Shown here: piece by piece, positions 23,408 to 31,925 of the stretch
Layout of the letters: each line of letters begins with the position of its first letter
Position numbering within the stretch: the stretch's first letter is position 1
NCBI GenBank assembly: GCA_945889625.1
Contig: CAMDCE010000040.1
Location: 1-46,532 of the forward strand
DNA length: 46,532 bases
Direction of reading: 5' to 3'
Origin: Asaia bogorensis
Lineage (GTDB): Bacteria > Pseudomonadota > Alphaproteobacteria > Reyranellales > Reyranellaceae
The notes under the pieces: generated by a model
The model's input: only the letters and a program-made list of their open reading frames with translations
What the model was told of the DNA's origin: nothing
Databases searched by the model: none
Translations under genes and position numbers: made by a program

Positions 23408-25024
23408 CTACGCAGCCTTGCCGAGATCTTCGCCGGCCAACGCGCGTTCGATCAGGCGCACGACGTTGTCGCGACCGAACAGCTTGATGAAGGCGCCCAT
23501 GCGCGGACCCTGCTCGCTGCCCAGCAACACCTCGTAGAGCGCCTTGAACCACTGGCGCAGCTCTTCTTTGGCGAAGTGGCGCTTGCCTGCCTCATAAACC
23601 TCGTTCTGGATGAACTCCGCGCTCTCGCTCTCGGGAATCCGGCGCAAGGTGTCGGCGAGATCCTTCAGCGCCGCGCGTTCCTTTTCCGTGGGCAGGCGGA
23701 ACTTCTTCGAGGACTTCACGAAATCCTGGTAGTAGGCGACCGCGCCTGCGAGCAGGCGATCGAGATAGGGCGCCGTCTCGGGCGTAGCGCCCGGCACATA
23801 GCGGCGCAGGTACTGCCACAGCACGTCCTTGTCCTCGGTGTTGGCGACACCGGCAAGATTGAGCAGCATGCCGAAGCTGACGCCGCTGGCATGATGGTCG
23901 ACCGGCTTGCCGTCGTGGATGTGGAAAGCGGGATTCTCGAGCGTCCGCGCCGGCTCCTCGACGCCAAGCTTCTCGACTGACGCGAGATAATCGTCGATGG
24001 CGCGCGGGATCACGTCGAAATAGAGCCGCTTGGCGCGGCGCGGCTGCTGCTGCATGTAGAGCGCCAGCGATTCGGGCGGCGCATAGCGCAGCCAGTCCTC
24101 GACCGACAGGCCATTGCCCTTGGACTTGGAGATCTTGCGGCCCCGCTCGTCGAGGAAGAGCTCGTAGTTGAAACCCTCGGGCGCGCGGCCGCCCAGGATC
24201 TTCACGATCTTGGCGGAGAGCTCGGCCGAGGGAATGAGATCCTTGCCGTACATCTCGTAGTCGACGTCGAGAGCGAACCAGCGGCCGGCCCAGTCGGCTT
24301 TCCACTGCAGCTTGACGTTGCCGCCCGTGACAGGCGTCTCGACAAGGGAGCCATCCTCGTCGCGATAGACGATGGTGCCCGCCTTCTCGTCGATGCGCAC
24401 GACCGGCACCTGCAGCACGCGGCCGGTCTTGGGCGAGACCGGCAGGAAGACCGAGTAGGTCTGCTGGCGCTCCTCACCCAGGGTCGGCAGCATGACGGCC
24501 TGCACCTCGTCGTAATGCTGCAGCATCGTCAGCAGCATCCTGTCGAAGCGGCCGGACTTGTACCAATCGGTGGCCGACTGGAACTCGTACTCGAAGCCGA
24601 AGGAATCGAGGAAGGCGCGCAGCCGCGCATTGTTGGCCGCACCGAAGCTCGGATACTCGTTGCTGAACGGCCCCTGTCCAAATGGATTTGGCACCGAGGT
24701 CAGCGGCTTGCCGAGATGAGCCGCCAGCATTTCCTTGTTGGGCACGTTGTCGGGCACCTTGCGCAGCCCGTCCATGTCGTCGGAAAAGCAGAACAGCTTC
24801 GACGGGACGTCGCTCAGCCGCGCGAAGGCCTGGCGCACCATGGTGGTGCGCACAACCTCGCCGAACGTGCCGATATGCGGCAGGCCCGACGGGCCGTAAC
24901 CGGTCTCGAACAGCACATAGCCTTTCGCCGGCGTCTTGCCGCCGGTGCGGGCGACGAGCTTGCGGGCTTCTTCAAAGGGCCACGCGCGTGCGGCTTCGGC
25001 GAGGGAACGATCGATCTGGGACAT
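23408..25024 (-). CDS. Lysyl-tRNA synthetase, class I
   Basis: A 538-residue class I LysRS, which charges tRNA-Lys with lysine. The nucleotide-binding signatures are GPSGLPHIGTFG (HIGT at 50-53) and KISKSKG (from 297), and the C-terminal helical region follows. Class I LysRS is usual in archaea and also found in many alphaproteobacteria instead of class II. The ATG of MSQIDRSLAEA is chosen; a TTG 13 codons upstream adds non-conserved residues. The ureidoglycolate-lyase-like gene follows 13 bases later, so a housekeeping gene seems to head a catabolic transcript. Confidence 0.93.
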   Translation of the reverse strand: MSQIDRSLAEAARAWPFEEARKLVARTGGKTPAKGYVLFETGYGPSGLPHIGTFGEVVRTTMVRQAFARLSDVPSKLFCFSDDMDGLRKVPDNVPNKEMLAAHLGKPLTSVPNPFGQGPFSNEYPSFGAANNARLRAFLDSFGFEYEFQSATDWYKSGRFDRMLLTMLQHYDEVQAVMLPTLGEERQQTYSVFLPVSPKTGRVLQVPVVRIDEKAGTIVYRDEDGSLVETPVTGGNVKLQWKADWAGRWFALDVDYEMYGKDLIPSAELSAKIVKILGGRAPEGFNYELFLDERGRKISKSKGNGLSVEDWLRYAPPESLALYMQQQPRRAKRLYFDVIPRAIDDYLASVEKLGVEEPARTLENPAFHIHDGKPVDHHASGVSFGMLLNLAGVANTEDKDVLWQYLRRYVPGATPETAPYLDRLLAGAVAYYQDFVKSSKKFRLPTEKERAALKDLADTLRRIPESESAEFIQNEVYEAGKRHFAKEELRQWFKALYEVLLGSEQGPRMGAFIKLFGRDNVVRLIERALAGEDLGKAA

Positions 25025-25077
25025 TGAGTTGGCCAAACTAGGTACGGCGGGCAATTGCGTCAATTGCGGAGACTATT

Positions 25078-25188
25078 GTCGTCCGCAGCGGAGTAACCTC
25101 CGCCTCGAGCGCAGCGAAGGACCTAGCGCCGGGTCCAAAGGCGTGCTGTGGAAAGGGCGTGAGATCCTTCGCTTCGCTCAGGATGACA
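25078..25188 (+). repeat. 111-bp dispersed repeat, copy A
   Basis: Runs from GTCGTCCGCAGCGG to CTCAGGATGACA, including the dyad GCGGAG-TAAC-CTCCGC and the common GAGATCCTTCGC...CTCAGGATGACA end. A copy of exactly the same length lies at 27652-27762 on the other strand. The segment separates the LysRS and MFS genes and ends 8 bases before the MFS start codon. Confidence 0.75.
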
Positions 25189-25196
25189 GATTCGGC

Positions 25197-26333
25197 ATGA
25201 ACCGTACCCCGCTCACGCTCGCCCTTGGCGGCCTGCTGGCGATGGCCGCCGGCATCGGCGTCGGCCGTTTCGTCTACACGCCGATCCTGCCGCCGATGGT
25301 CGAGGCGCTGCAGCTCAGCAAGAGCGCGGCCGGCCTGATCGCCTCGGCGAATTTCGTCGGCTACCTCGTGGGCGCCCTGGTCGCCGCGGTGCATCTGCCC
25401 GGCGCGCGCCGCACCTGGCTGCTGGCGGCGCTCGCATTGAATGCGCTCTGCCTCGCCGCCATGGGCCTCGCGACGGCGCTGCCGCTGATCCTGCTGTTGC
25501 GGCTGGGGGCGGGCATCGCTTCGGCCTTCGCACTGATCTTCAGCTCCGCTTTGGTGCTCGACCGCCTGGCGCGGGCCGGCCGCGGCGGCCTCTCGGCGGT
25601 GCATTTCGCCGGAGTCGGCATCGGCATCGCCGTATCGGCTGCACTGGTGGCGACGCTCGGTGACTGGCGCACCATGTGGTTCGCCAGTGCAGCCCTCGCT
25701 CTCGTGGCCGGCATCGCAGTCGCCGCCCTGGTGCCGGCCGAGGAAACGGCGGCGCAGGCCAATACGAGCCCGCCGGCAGCGAGACTTACGCCACGGTTCG
25801 TTGCCCTGCTCGCCGCCTACGGACTGTTTGGCTTCGGCTACGTCATCACCGCCACTTTCATCGTGGCGATGGTGCGCGAGTCCCCGGCGATCGCAGCCCT
25901 CGAACCCGCGATCTGGGTGATCGTGGGCCTCGCTGCCGCGCCGTCGGTGGCGCTGTGGGGCGGACTCGCCCGGCGCGTCGGCATCCTGAGAGGCTTCGCG
26001 CTGGCCGCAATAGTCGAAGCGGCGGGCGTGGCGGCGAGCGTGCTGTGGCTCACGCCTGCCAGCATCATCCTGGCCGCGGTCTTCCTCGGCGGCACCTTCA
26101 TGGGACTGACTGCGCTCGGCCTGATCGCCGCGCGCGAAGCGGGTGGCGGCGATCCAAGGCGGCGCATCGCCCTGATGACGGCGGTGTTCAGCGCCGGCCA
26201 GATCGTCGGACCCGCCTTCGCGGGCTATCTCTACGATCGGACCGGCAGCCTCGTCGGCCCGTCGTGGTGCGCAGCCGCTGGTCTGGTCGTAGCGGCGGGT
26301 CTGGCGTTGGCGGCCGGCGCTCATCGCCGCTGA
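25197..26333 (+). CDS. MFS transporter (YbfB/YjiJ-like)
   Basis: A 378-residue membrane protein with about twelve hydrophobic segments; the N-terminus GGLLAMAAGIGVGRFVYTPILPPM fits the YbfB/YjiJ branch of the major facilitator superfamily. Transported compound unknown. The frame is open far upstream through the repeat, but the transporter begins at MNRTPLTLALGG. The repeat ends just before the start, so repeat sequence forms the leader and no clear ribosome-binding site is seen. Its 3' end overlaps the converging amine oxidase gene by 13 bases. Confidence 0.85.
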   Translation: MNRTPLTLALGGLLAMAAGIGVGRFVYTPILPPMVEALQLSKSAAGLIASANFVGYLVGALVAAVHLPGARRTWLLAALALNALCLAAMGLATALPLILLLRLGAGIASAFALIFSSALVLDRLARAGRGGLSAVHFAGVGIGIAVSAALVATLGDWRTMWFASAALALVAGIAVAALVPAEETAAQANTSPPAARLTPRFVALLAAYGLFGFGYVITATFIVAMVRESPAIAALEPAIWVIVGLAAAPSVALWGGLARRVGILRGFALAAIVEAAGVAASVLWLTPASIILAAVFLGGTFMGLTALGLIAAREAGGGDPRRRIALMTAVFSAGQIVGPAFAGYLYDRTGSLVGPSWCAAAGLVVAAGLALAAGAHRR

Positions 26334-27643
26334 AGCGCCGGCACGGTCAGCGCCTCCTGCGCCGCCCGCAGGCCCGAGGCATAGGCGCCGCCCACGCGAG
26401 CAGCCCACACCGGATCGGTCGCTTCGCCGGCGAAGAAGACGCGGTCGTGATGGGGCCGCGCCAGCACCGCGCGCTTGTCGGCGTGACCCGGTCGCGCCGC
26501 CGACCAGGCACCGCGCGCGAACGGGTCGAGGCCCCAGCGCGTGGTGAAGGAGCGCGCCAGCGCGCCTCGCAGGTCGTTGCCGTAGATATCGGCCAGGGCC
26601 GACACCGCGAAGGCCACGGCCGGACCGCTGCCCTGCTCCTCGAGTTGCTTGCCATGCGCGCCGCCCAGGAAACAGATCGCGGCCTCGCGGTTGGCGGGCC
26701 GCACCACGGCATCGAAGGCATGCTCGGCCTTGGTCAGCGCCGTCACGTTGGTGCCGGGCGCGGCATCGATCACCTGGCGCGTGAACAGGATCGCCACCTT
26801 GTTGTAGGAGGCCATCGGCAGCTGGGCGATCGCCTCCTTCTTGGCGGCGGTGAGCTGCGGCGCGAAGCCCAACAGTCCGGTCGCCAGCACGCCGGTCGGC
26901 ACGGTGACGATGCAGGCCTTGGCGCGCACCTGGCCTGCTGTGGTTTCGATCGCGATCTCGCTGCCCGTCGAATCGATCCGCACGGCGCGGGTGCCGAGCT
27001 TCACCGGCACCTTGGCGCCCCAGCGCGCGATCAGCGCGCCCAGCCCCTCGGCCACGGCATATTGAGGGTCGGTGTCGGGCTGGCGCGTGAAGTCGCGCGC
27101 CGACAGGTCGATGTTCTCGACGCCGGCTTCGAGCGGACCCACCATCGCATAGGCCAGCCGTTCGAGCCGATCCTGCGGCACCAACAGCTTGCCGACCGGC
27201 ACGTCGGGCAGCAGCTTCAGCACCTCGGCGATCTTGTGCGCCGCCGCGGCCGAGATCTTCTCCAGCCGCGCATAGTTGTCCTTGTTGAGCTCGTTGCCCG
27301 CGAGAAAGATCCGCTGGCGCTCGCGGTCGGCCAGGGGCTTGGCGTTCATGTCGCGCAGGATCGCCATGGCGGGATTGCTCTTGCCCGCCTCGATCCATTG
27401 CGCGCCGTGGTCGAAGGGAAAACCGAGCGTCGCCTGCTCGGTAAGAGCCCGCCCGCCGATGCGCTCGCGCGCCTCGATCACCAAAACGCTCTTGCCCGCC
27501 GCCATCAGCGCCCGCGCCGCAGCGAGGCCCGCGACGCCGGCGCCGATGATAGCAACGTCGGGGTTGGTGGGCCGCTGCGCGTGGGCGGGCAGGCCGACGG
27601 CGGTGCCAAGGGCTGTGAGAAAGACTCGCCGACCGAACGTCAT
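26321..27643 (-). CDS. Flavin monoamine oxidase-family protein, Tat-type signal
   Basis: A 440-residue FAD-dependent amine oxidase. The N-terminus has a twin-arginine-like signal (GRRVFLTALGTAVGLPAHA), so it is probably exported folded. The FAD motif is AIIGAGVAGLAAARALMAAG (about 31-50) with VIEARERIGGRAL after it, and the C-terminal flavin segment is RVFFAGEATDPVWAARVGGAY. It oxidises an amine to an imine with peroxide release. It converges with the MFS gene with a 13-base overlap, and both lie between inverted copies of a repeat. Substrate unknown. Confidence 0.87.
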   Translation of the reverse strand: MTFGRRVFLTALGTAVGLPAHAQRPTNPDVAIIGAGVAGLAAARALMAAGKSVLVIEARERIGGRALTEQATLGFPFDHGAQWIEAGKSNPAMAILRDMNAKPLADRERQRIFLAGNELNKDNYARLEKISAAAAHKIAEVLKLLPDVPVGKLLVPQDRLERLAYAMVGPLEAGVENIDLSARDFTRQPDTDPQYAVAEGLGALIARWGAKVPVKLGTRAVRIDSTGSEIAIETTAGQVRAKACIVTVPTGVLATGLLGFAPQLTAAKKEAIAQLPMASYNKVAILFTRQVIDAAPGTNVTALTKAEHAFDAVVRPANREAAICFLGGAHGKQLEEQGSGPAVAFAVSALADIYGNDLRGALARSFTTRWGLDPFARGAWSAARPGHADKRAVLARPHHDRVFFAGEATDPVWAARVGGAYASGLRAAQEALTVPALQRR

Positions 27644-27651
27644 TCGGTTGT

Positions 27652-27762
27652 TGTCATCCTGAGCGCGGCGAAGGATCTCATCCCTGCCGCAGAGAACTGC
27701 TGTGGAATTGGCGCTAGGTCCTTCGCTTCGCTCGAGGCGGGGATTACCCCGCCGCCGACGAC
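27652..27762 (-). repeat. 111-bp dispersed repeat, copy B
   Basis: Read on the minus strand this matches copy A (25078-25188) from GTCGTCGGCGGCGG to CTCAGGATGACA, and both are 111 bp. The two copies are inverted and enclose the MFS and amine oxidase genes. A reading frame through it gives the typical repeat translation (SEAKDL...RSFAALRMT), which is not a gene. Confidence 0.75.
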
Positions 27763-27814
27763 AGATTTGCTTCCATGTCTCATTGCAACCGCATTGTATG
27801 CTATCGGGCTGTTG

Positions 27815-30601
27815 ATGACTCCGTCCGGCACCTGGCCCGCCCTGATCGCGACCGCGCGTGGGGCCTTGTGGCGTGCGGCCGACGGCACTGCCGTCGAACG
27901 GATCGGCGCGCCGGAGGCGGCATTGCGCGCCGCCGGGTCGCTGCCGCTAGTCTGCCACGCGCCGGCGGTGGCGGCGCGGCTGGGGCTCGACAATCTGCCG
28001 GCGCGCGACCTCCTGGAACTCTATGCCTTCGTGCGGCCGGCGACCTTCTGTCTCCCCACCCCGCGGGGCCTCGCCGAAGCGCTCGATCTGGCGTGCGACG
28101 ACGAACTCGGCTGCCTGCCCGAGATTGCCAAAGCGCTGCTCGCCGAGCTGGAGGATATGGCAGCGCTGGCCTCGCCCGACCTCAAGGACACCGCGCTGGC
28201 CATGGCGCGCGGCCAGTGGGCGTGGGGCGATGCGGTGCTGTCGGCACTCGGTATCGACGCCCCGGCCGCCAAGAAGCTGCGCGCCGGCGCCGGGCTCGAT
28301 GTCTGGAAGAGCCTGCCGCAGTGGGAGGAGCCGCCGCCCGCCCCGCCGCCGGGCAGCGAGCCCGTCGATTCCCGCGAGGCGCGTCTGAGGCTCGCGCAAC
28401 TGGTCTCGGCCGGACCCAACCTGGCCGAGGCGCGGCCGACGCAAAGCGACTACGCCTCGGCGGCATCGGAGGCCTTCGCGCCGCGCGAGAAAGAAGACAA
28501 GCCCAACGTCGTGCTGGTCGAGGCCGGCACCGGCGTCGGCAAGACCCTGGGCTATGTCGCGCCCGCCTCGCTGTGGGCGGAGAAGAACGGCGCGCCGGTG
28601 TGGATCGCCACCTATACCCGCAACCTGCAGCGCCAGATCGACAACGAGCTCGACCGGCTGCATCGAGACAGTGCCGAGAAGCGCCGCCGCGTGGTCATCC
28701 GCAAGGGCCGCGAGAACTATCTCTGCCTGCTGAATTTCCAGGAGGCAGTGAGCCGCGCTGGCTTGCAGCCCGAGAACGCCGTCGGCCTCGGTCTGCTGGC
28801 GCGCTGGGCGCTGGCCAGCCGCGACGGCGACATGATCGGAGGCGATCTGCCGGCCTGGCTGCTCGATCTGATCGGCCGCTTCCGCATCACGCGGCTGGCC
28901 GACCGCCGCGGCGAGTGCATCTATTCGGCCTGCGAGCATTACCGCAAATGCTTCGTCGAGCGCACGATCCGCCGGGCACGCACCGCCGACATCGTGATCA
29001 CCAACCACGCGCTGGTCATGGTGCAGGCCGCCATGGGCGGACTCGACGACGCTACGCGCCCCCTGCGTTATGTGTTCGACGAGGGCCATCACCTGTTCGA
29101 CGCCGCCGACGGCGCGTTCGGCGCGCATTTGAGCGGCGTCGAAGCCTCGGACCTGCGGCGCTGGCTGCTGGGCGCCGAAGGACGCCGCGGCAGCCGCGCC
29201 CGTGGGCTGGAACGCCGCGTCCAGGATCTCATCGGCGAGGATGTCGAAGCGCAATCGGCGCTGCGCCGCCTGCTCGATCTGGCGCAACGCCTGCCCTCGA
29301 CCAACTGGCAGACGCGGCTGGCCGACGGCACCGTCCTGGGCCCGGCCGAGGAATTCCTGGCCCTCGTCCGCCAGCAGGTGCGCGCCCGCGCCGCAACCGA
29401 GGACCAGGGCTTCGGCCAGGAATGCGACATCCGCCCGCTCAACCCCGGCCTGATCGAGGCGGCCGACCAGCTCGCCCAATTGTTCGAGCAGATGCTGGTG
29501 CCCGTCCGGCGGCTCCGCGCCGCCCTCAAGACCAAGCTCGAGACCGAGGCCGACAAGCTCGACTCCGGCCAGCGCGGCCGCATCGAGGGCGTGGCGCGCT
29601 CGCTCGCCAATCGCTGCGAGCTGACCCTCGAAGCCTGGCGCACCATGCTGCGCGGCCTGCACAACGACGCCGACGCCGCGTTCGTCGACTGGTTTGCGAT
29701 CGAGCGCAGCCAGAACCGCGAGACCGACGTCGGCATGTACCGCCACTATCTCGATCCGACCGAACCGTTCATCAACTCGGTGATCAAGCCGTCGCACGGC
29801 GCGATCATCACCTCGGCGACCCTGCGCGATTCGCTCGGCCTCCCCGCCCCGGCCAACGACGAGGCCGAGAGTGCGCTGGCCGACTGGAGTTCCGCCGAGG
29901 CGCGCACCGGCACCAAACATCTGCTGGCGCCGGCGATGCGCGCCGCCATGGCCTCACCGTTCGACTACGCCACCTCGACCAAGGTGCTGATCGTGCGCGA
30001 CGTCAAGCGCGACGACAGCGACCAGGTGGCGGCGGCCTACCGCGAGCTGTTCCTGGCCTCGGGCGGCGGCGCGCTCGGCCTGTTCACCGCCATCGGCCGA
30101 CTGCGCGCCGTCCACCAGCGCATTGCGCCGGCGCTGGAGGAAGCCGGCCTGCCGCTTTACGCCCAGCATGTCGGCGGCATGGATGCCGCGACCCTGGTCG
30201 ATATCTTCCGCGCCGAGGAGCATTCCTGCCTGCTCGGCACCGACGCGGTGCGCGACGGCGTCGACGTGCCCGGCCGCTCGCTGCGCCTGATCGTGTTCGA
30301 CCGCGTGCCCTGGCCGCGCCCCGACATCCTGCACCGCGCCCGCAAGGCTGCGTGGAAGGCCAACATGACGGGCGGCGGCGCCGGTGCCGCCAATGCCTAC
30401 GACGACATGCTGGCGCGGCTGCGACTGAAGCAGGCCTACGGAAGATTGATCCGCCGCGCCGACGATCGCGGCGTGTTCGTCATGCTCGACTCCCGCCTGC
30501 CGACACGGCTGCTGGGCGCGTTTCCGGCGGGCGTCTCGATCGAGCGTGTGGGGCTGGCCGAGGCGGTGGCCTCGGTGCGGAGCTTCCTCGGCGAGACCTG
30601 A
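27815..30601 (+). CDS. ATP-dependent helicase, DinG/XPD-like with 4Fe-4S cluster
   Basis: A 928-residue superfamily 2 helicase. Walker A is EAGTGVGKT (236-244) and the DEAH-type box is DEGHH (422-426). Cysteines 304, 368, 373 and 379 lie between these motifs, matching the 4Fe-4S pattern of XPD/DinG helicases. The late motifs include LLGTDAVRDGVDVPG and the arginine-rich QAYGRLIRR. A 180-residue N-terminal extension precedes the core. It unwinds DNA with 5'-to-3' polarity in this family, in repair or conflict resolution. The start MTPSGTWPAL is chosen; the frame is open far upstream through other genes. No SOS box was recognised. Confidence 0.9.
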   Translation: MTPSGTWPALIATARGALWRAADGTAVERIGAPEAALRAAGSLPLVCHAPAVAARLGLDNLPARDLLELYAFVRPATFCLPTPRGLAEALDLACDDELGCLPEIAKALLAELEDMAALASPDLKDTALAMARGQWAWGDAVLSALGIDAPAAKKLRAGAGLDVWKSLPQWEEPPPAPPPGSEPVDSREARLRLAQLVSAGPNLAEARPTQSDYASAASEAFAPREKEDKPNVVLVEAGTGVGKTLGYVAPASLWAEKNGAPVWIATYTRNLQRQIDNELDRLHRDSAEKRRRVVIRKGRENYLCLLNFQEAVSRAGLQPENAVGLGLLARWALASRDGDMIGGDLPAWLLDLIGRFRITRLADRRGECIYSACEHYRKCFVERTIRRARTADIVITNHALVMVQAAMGGLDDATRPLRYVFDEGHHLFDAADGAFGAHLSGVEASDLRRWLLGAEGRRGSRARGLERRVQDLIGEDVEAQSALRRLLDLAQRLPSTNWQTRLADGTVLGPAEEFLALVRQQVRARAATEDQGFGQECDIRPLNPGLIEAADQLAQLFEQMLVPVRRLRAALKTKLETEADKLDSGQRGRIEGVARSLANRCELTLEAWRTMLRGLHNDADAAFVDWFAIERSQNRETDVGMYRHYLDPTEPFINSVIKPSHGAIITSATLRDSLGLPAPANDEAESALADWSSAEARTGTKHLLAPAMRAAMASPFDYATSTKVLIVRDVKRDDSDQVAAAYRELFLASGGGALGLFTAIGRLRAVHQRIAPALEEAGLPLYAQHVGGMDAATLVDIFRAEEHSCLLGTDAVRDGVDVPGRSLRLIVFDRVPWPRPDILHRARKAAWKANMTGGGAGAANAYDDMLARLRLKQAYGRLIRRADDRGVFVMLDSRLPTRLLGAFPAGVSIERVGLAEAVASVRSFLGET

Positions 30602-30605
30602 GGCC

Positions 30606-30722
30606 CTGGACGAACGTCCAAAGTGTCCAGATCTGTCTGGACACCTCCGATGCCGATGGCATCAGCCTCTTAGGCGATTCGTTCAGAACCCAGCCACACC
30701 CCTCGCGCAGTCTTGTTACAAC
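30606..30722. repeat. Tandem structured element, unit 1
   Basis: About 117 nt. It has hairpin 1 TGGAC-GAAC-GTCCA (30607-30620), hairpin 2 with arms GTGTCCAGA/TCTGGACAC and loop TCTG (30623-30644), and hairpin 3 GATGCC-GAT-GGCATC (30649-30663). A linear part follows, containing GCCACACCCC and CGCAGT..TT.TTACA. Unit 2 repeats this plan 155 bp downstream with different bases in the stems. Confidence 0.75.
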
Positions 30723-30759
30723 CTGGGACGGGGACTGGTACTTCGCCCCCGCATAAAGC

Positions 30760-30877
30760 GCGGGACGAATGTCCCGACCGTCCCGGCTTGTCGGGGCGGT
30801 TCCGATGTCGATGGCATAACGCTTTTAGGCCATTCGTCCCGAATCCCGCCACACCCCCCACGCAGTATTTTTACAGC
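30760..30877. repeat. Tandem structured element, unit 2
   Basis: Hairpin 1 is CGGGAC-GAAT-GTCCCG (30761-30776). Hairpin 2 has arms ACCGTCCCGG/TCGGGGCGGT with loop CTTG (30777-30800), ten pairs including two G-U. Hairpin 3 is weaker (GATGTC-GAT-GGCATA). The following 55 bases align with unit 1 without gaps and end in a T-rich ATTTTTACA. Confidence 0.75.
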
Positions 30878-31151
30878 CCGTGGCCGAAATGCACGCCTGG
30901 GCCGATCCGCAAATCGCTGGTCGCGCGACGCCATCGCCGAGGCACAGCGGATGCCGCACGCCCTGTCGGGTATGGTCGGGCTGGTGGGCTTATCGCCGGG
31001 CGGCGGCAAAGGACCAGATCGCAGCATGTGACGCCGGCGGGCGCGTAGTTCCTGTGTCTGGGGCTACCGCATCTCAGTGGATTCCGGCTCTCGCCATCGC
31101 CAGCAGCCTGAGGCGATGGGAACATGCCGGGCGCGGCGCCGTTCATTTGGC

Positions 31152-31310
31152 ATGATCAAGATCAAGCACACCTCCAAGACCAACGACGGCCAGAACCAGG
31201 CCGCCAGCGCCCAGTCGACCAAGCAGATCGCCAAGAACGCCGTCCGCGGCGGTCCCAAGGATGTGAAGAAGGACAAGCATGTCGGCGTCGGGCGGGGGCA
31301 GAAGGGCTAG
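31152..31310 (+). CDS. Small basic hypothetical protein
   Basis: A 52-residue Lys/Gln-rich protein starting MIKIKHTSKTNDGQ, with HVGVGRGQKG at its end. There is no signal peptide or membrane segment; the low-complexity, highly charged make-up suggests a disordered nucleic-acid-binding or stress protein, but no family is recognised. A well-formed terminator overlaps its last codons, supporting a real transcript. A longer frame from 31077 is possible but less protein-like. Confidence 0.5.
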   Translation: MIKIKHTSKTNDGQNQAASAQSTKQIAKNAVRGGPKDVKKDKHVGVGRGQKG

Positions 31311-31336
31311 GCTTCTTCCCCGCCGCGCGCCTTTTT
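31291..31336 (+). terminator. Intrinsic terminator of the small basic gene
   Basis: GGCGGGG (31291-31297) pairs with CCCCGCC (31318-31324) around an inner AGAAG/CTTCT stem, and a TTTTT run follows at 31332-31336. The stem begins inside the last codons of the small gene. Confidence 0.7.
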
Positions 31337-31478
31337 GTTTCTCCGTAAGTGCGAATTGTCACCGCTCTATTGGCCCGTTTCTGCATATCTGCCCGTACAT
31401 CTGAATGACACTCCGCCCAAGCCGCGACGGTTGGAGTATAGTTGCACCGCGACGCGTCCACTTTCCGGCGGAGGCGAC

Positions 31479-31925
31479 ATGACCAGCGACGCACGGTGCG
31501 ATGTCCTGATCGTCGAGGACAGCGCCATCCAATGCAACGAAATGGCGGAGTACCTCCGCCACGCCGGTCTCGCCGTCGCGACGGCCTATGACGCCAGGAC
31601 TGCGCTGGCCCACGCCCAGGCGCTCGAGCCGCCGGTGCTGGTGCTCGACTATAATCTTCCCGACATGAACGGCGTCCAGCTCGCCGAAGCGCTGCGCGCG
31701 CTGCTGCCGTCGGCCGCCATCCTCATGATGTCGGGACGCATCGATGGCCTGAGCGAGGAGACCCTGCAGGCGCTGGGCATCACCGTGTTCCTGAACAAGC
31801 CAGTGCCGCTCGGGCCGCTGCGCAACGCGGTGCTGCGGCTGGCCCGGCCCAGCCGGACCGCCAAGGAGGCGCCGGAGCGCAAGCCGGGCTGGCTCTCGGC
31901 CGGCCTCGGCGGCACCCGGCGCTAG
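31479..31925 (+). CDS. Single-domain response regulator
   Basis: A 148-residue receiver domain with no output domain. Conserved residues: acidic pair in LIVEDSA, phospho-acceptor in LVLDYNLPDMNG, Ser in LMMSGR and Lys in FLNKPV. The C-terminal tail (SRTAKEAPERKPGWL) is short and basic. The ATG at 31479 has a good GGAGG site; upstream frame lacks conserved sequence. A sensor kinase without its own receiver follows 171 bases on, so this is its likely partner, acting through protein contact like CheY or DivK. Confidence 0.87.
   Translation: MTSDARCDVLIVEDSAIQCNEMAEYLRHAGLAVATAYDARTALAHAQALEPPVLVLDYNLPDMNGVQLAEALRALLPSAAILMMSGRIDGLSEETLQALGITVFLNKPVPLGPLRNAVLRLARPSRTAKEAPERKPGWLSAGLGGTRR

Larger units (their letters stand above)
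30602..31151. other. Long intergenic region
   Basis: The only gene-free stretch over 300 bp. Positions 30606-30877 hold the tandem structured element. From 30878 to 31151 I see no convincing gene, terminator or repeat; open frames there lack start sites and family character. Confidence 0.6.

Noticed and set aside
25676..27814. Apparent giant protein joining this stretch to the helicase
   Set aside because: The upstream part reads across the MFS gene, antisense amine oxidase and a repeat; no conserved domain precedes MTPSGTWPAL at 27815.
27640..27993. 117-residue minus-strand frame ending in SEAKDL...RSFAALRMT
   Set aside because: That phrase is the usual translation of the dispersed intergenic repeat, not a protein family.
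30546..31031. 161-residue frame through the tandem element
   Set aside because: Differences between the two units keep base pairing, not the encoded residues, and the unit spacing of 155 bp is not a multiple of three.
30602..31151. Insertion sequence or CRISPR array
   Set aside because: There are only two imperfect units, with no transposase, terminal inverted repeats, spacers or cas genes.
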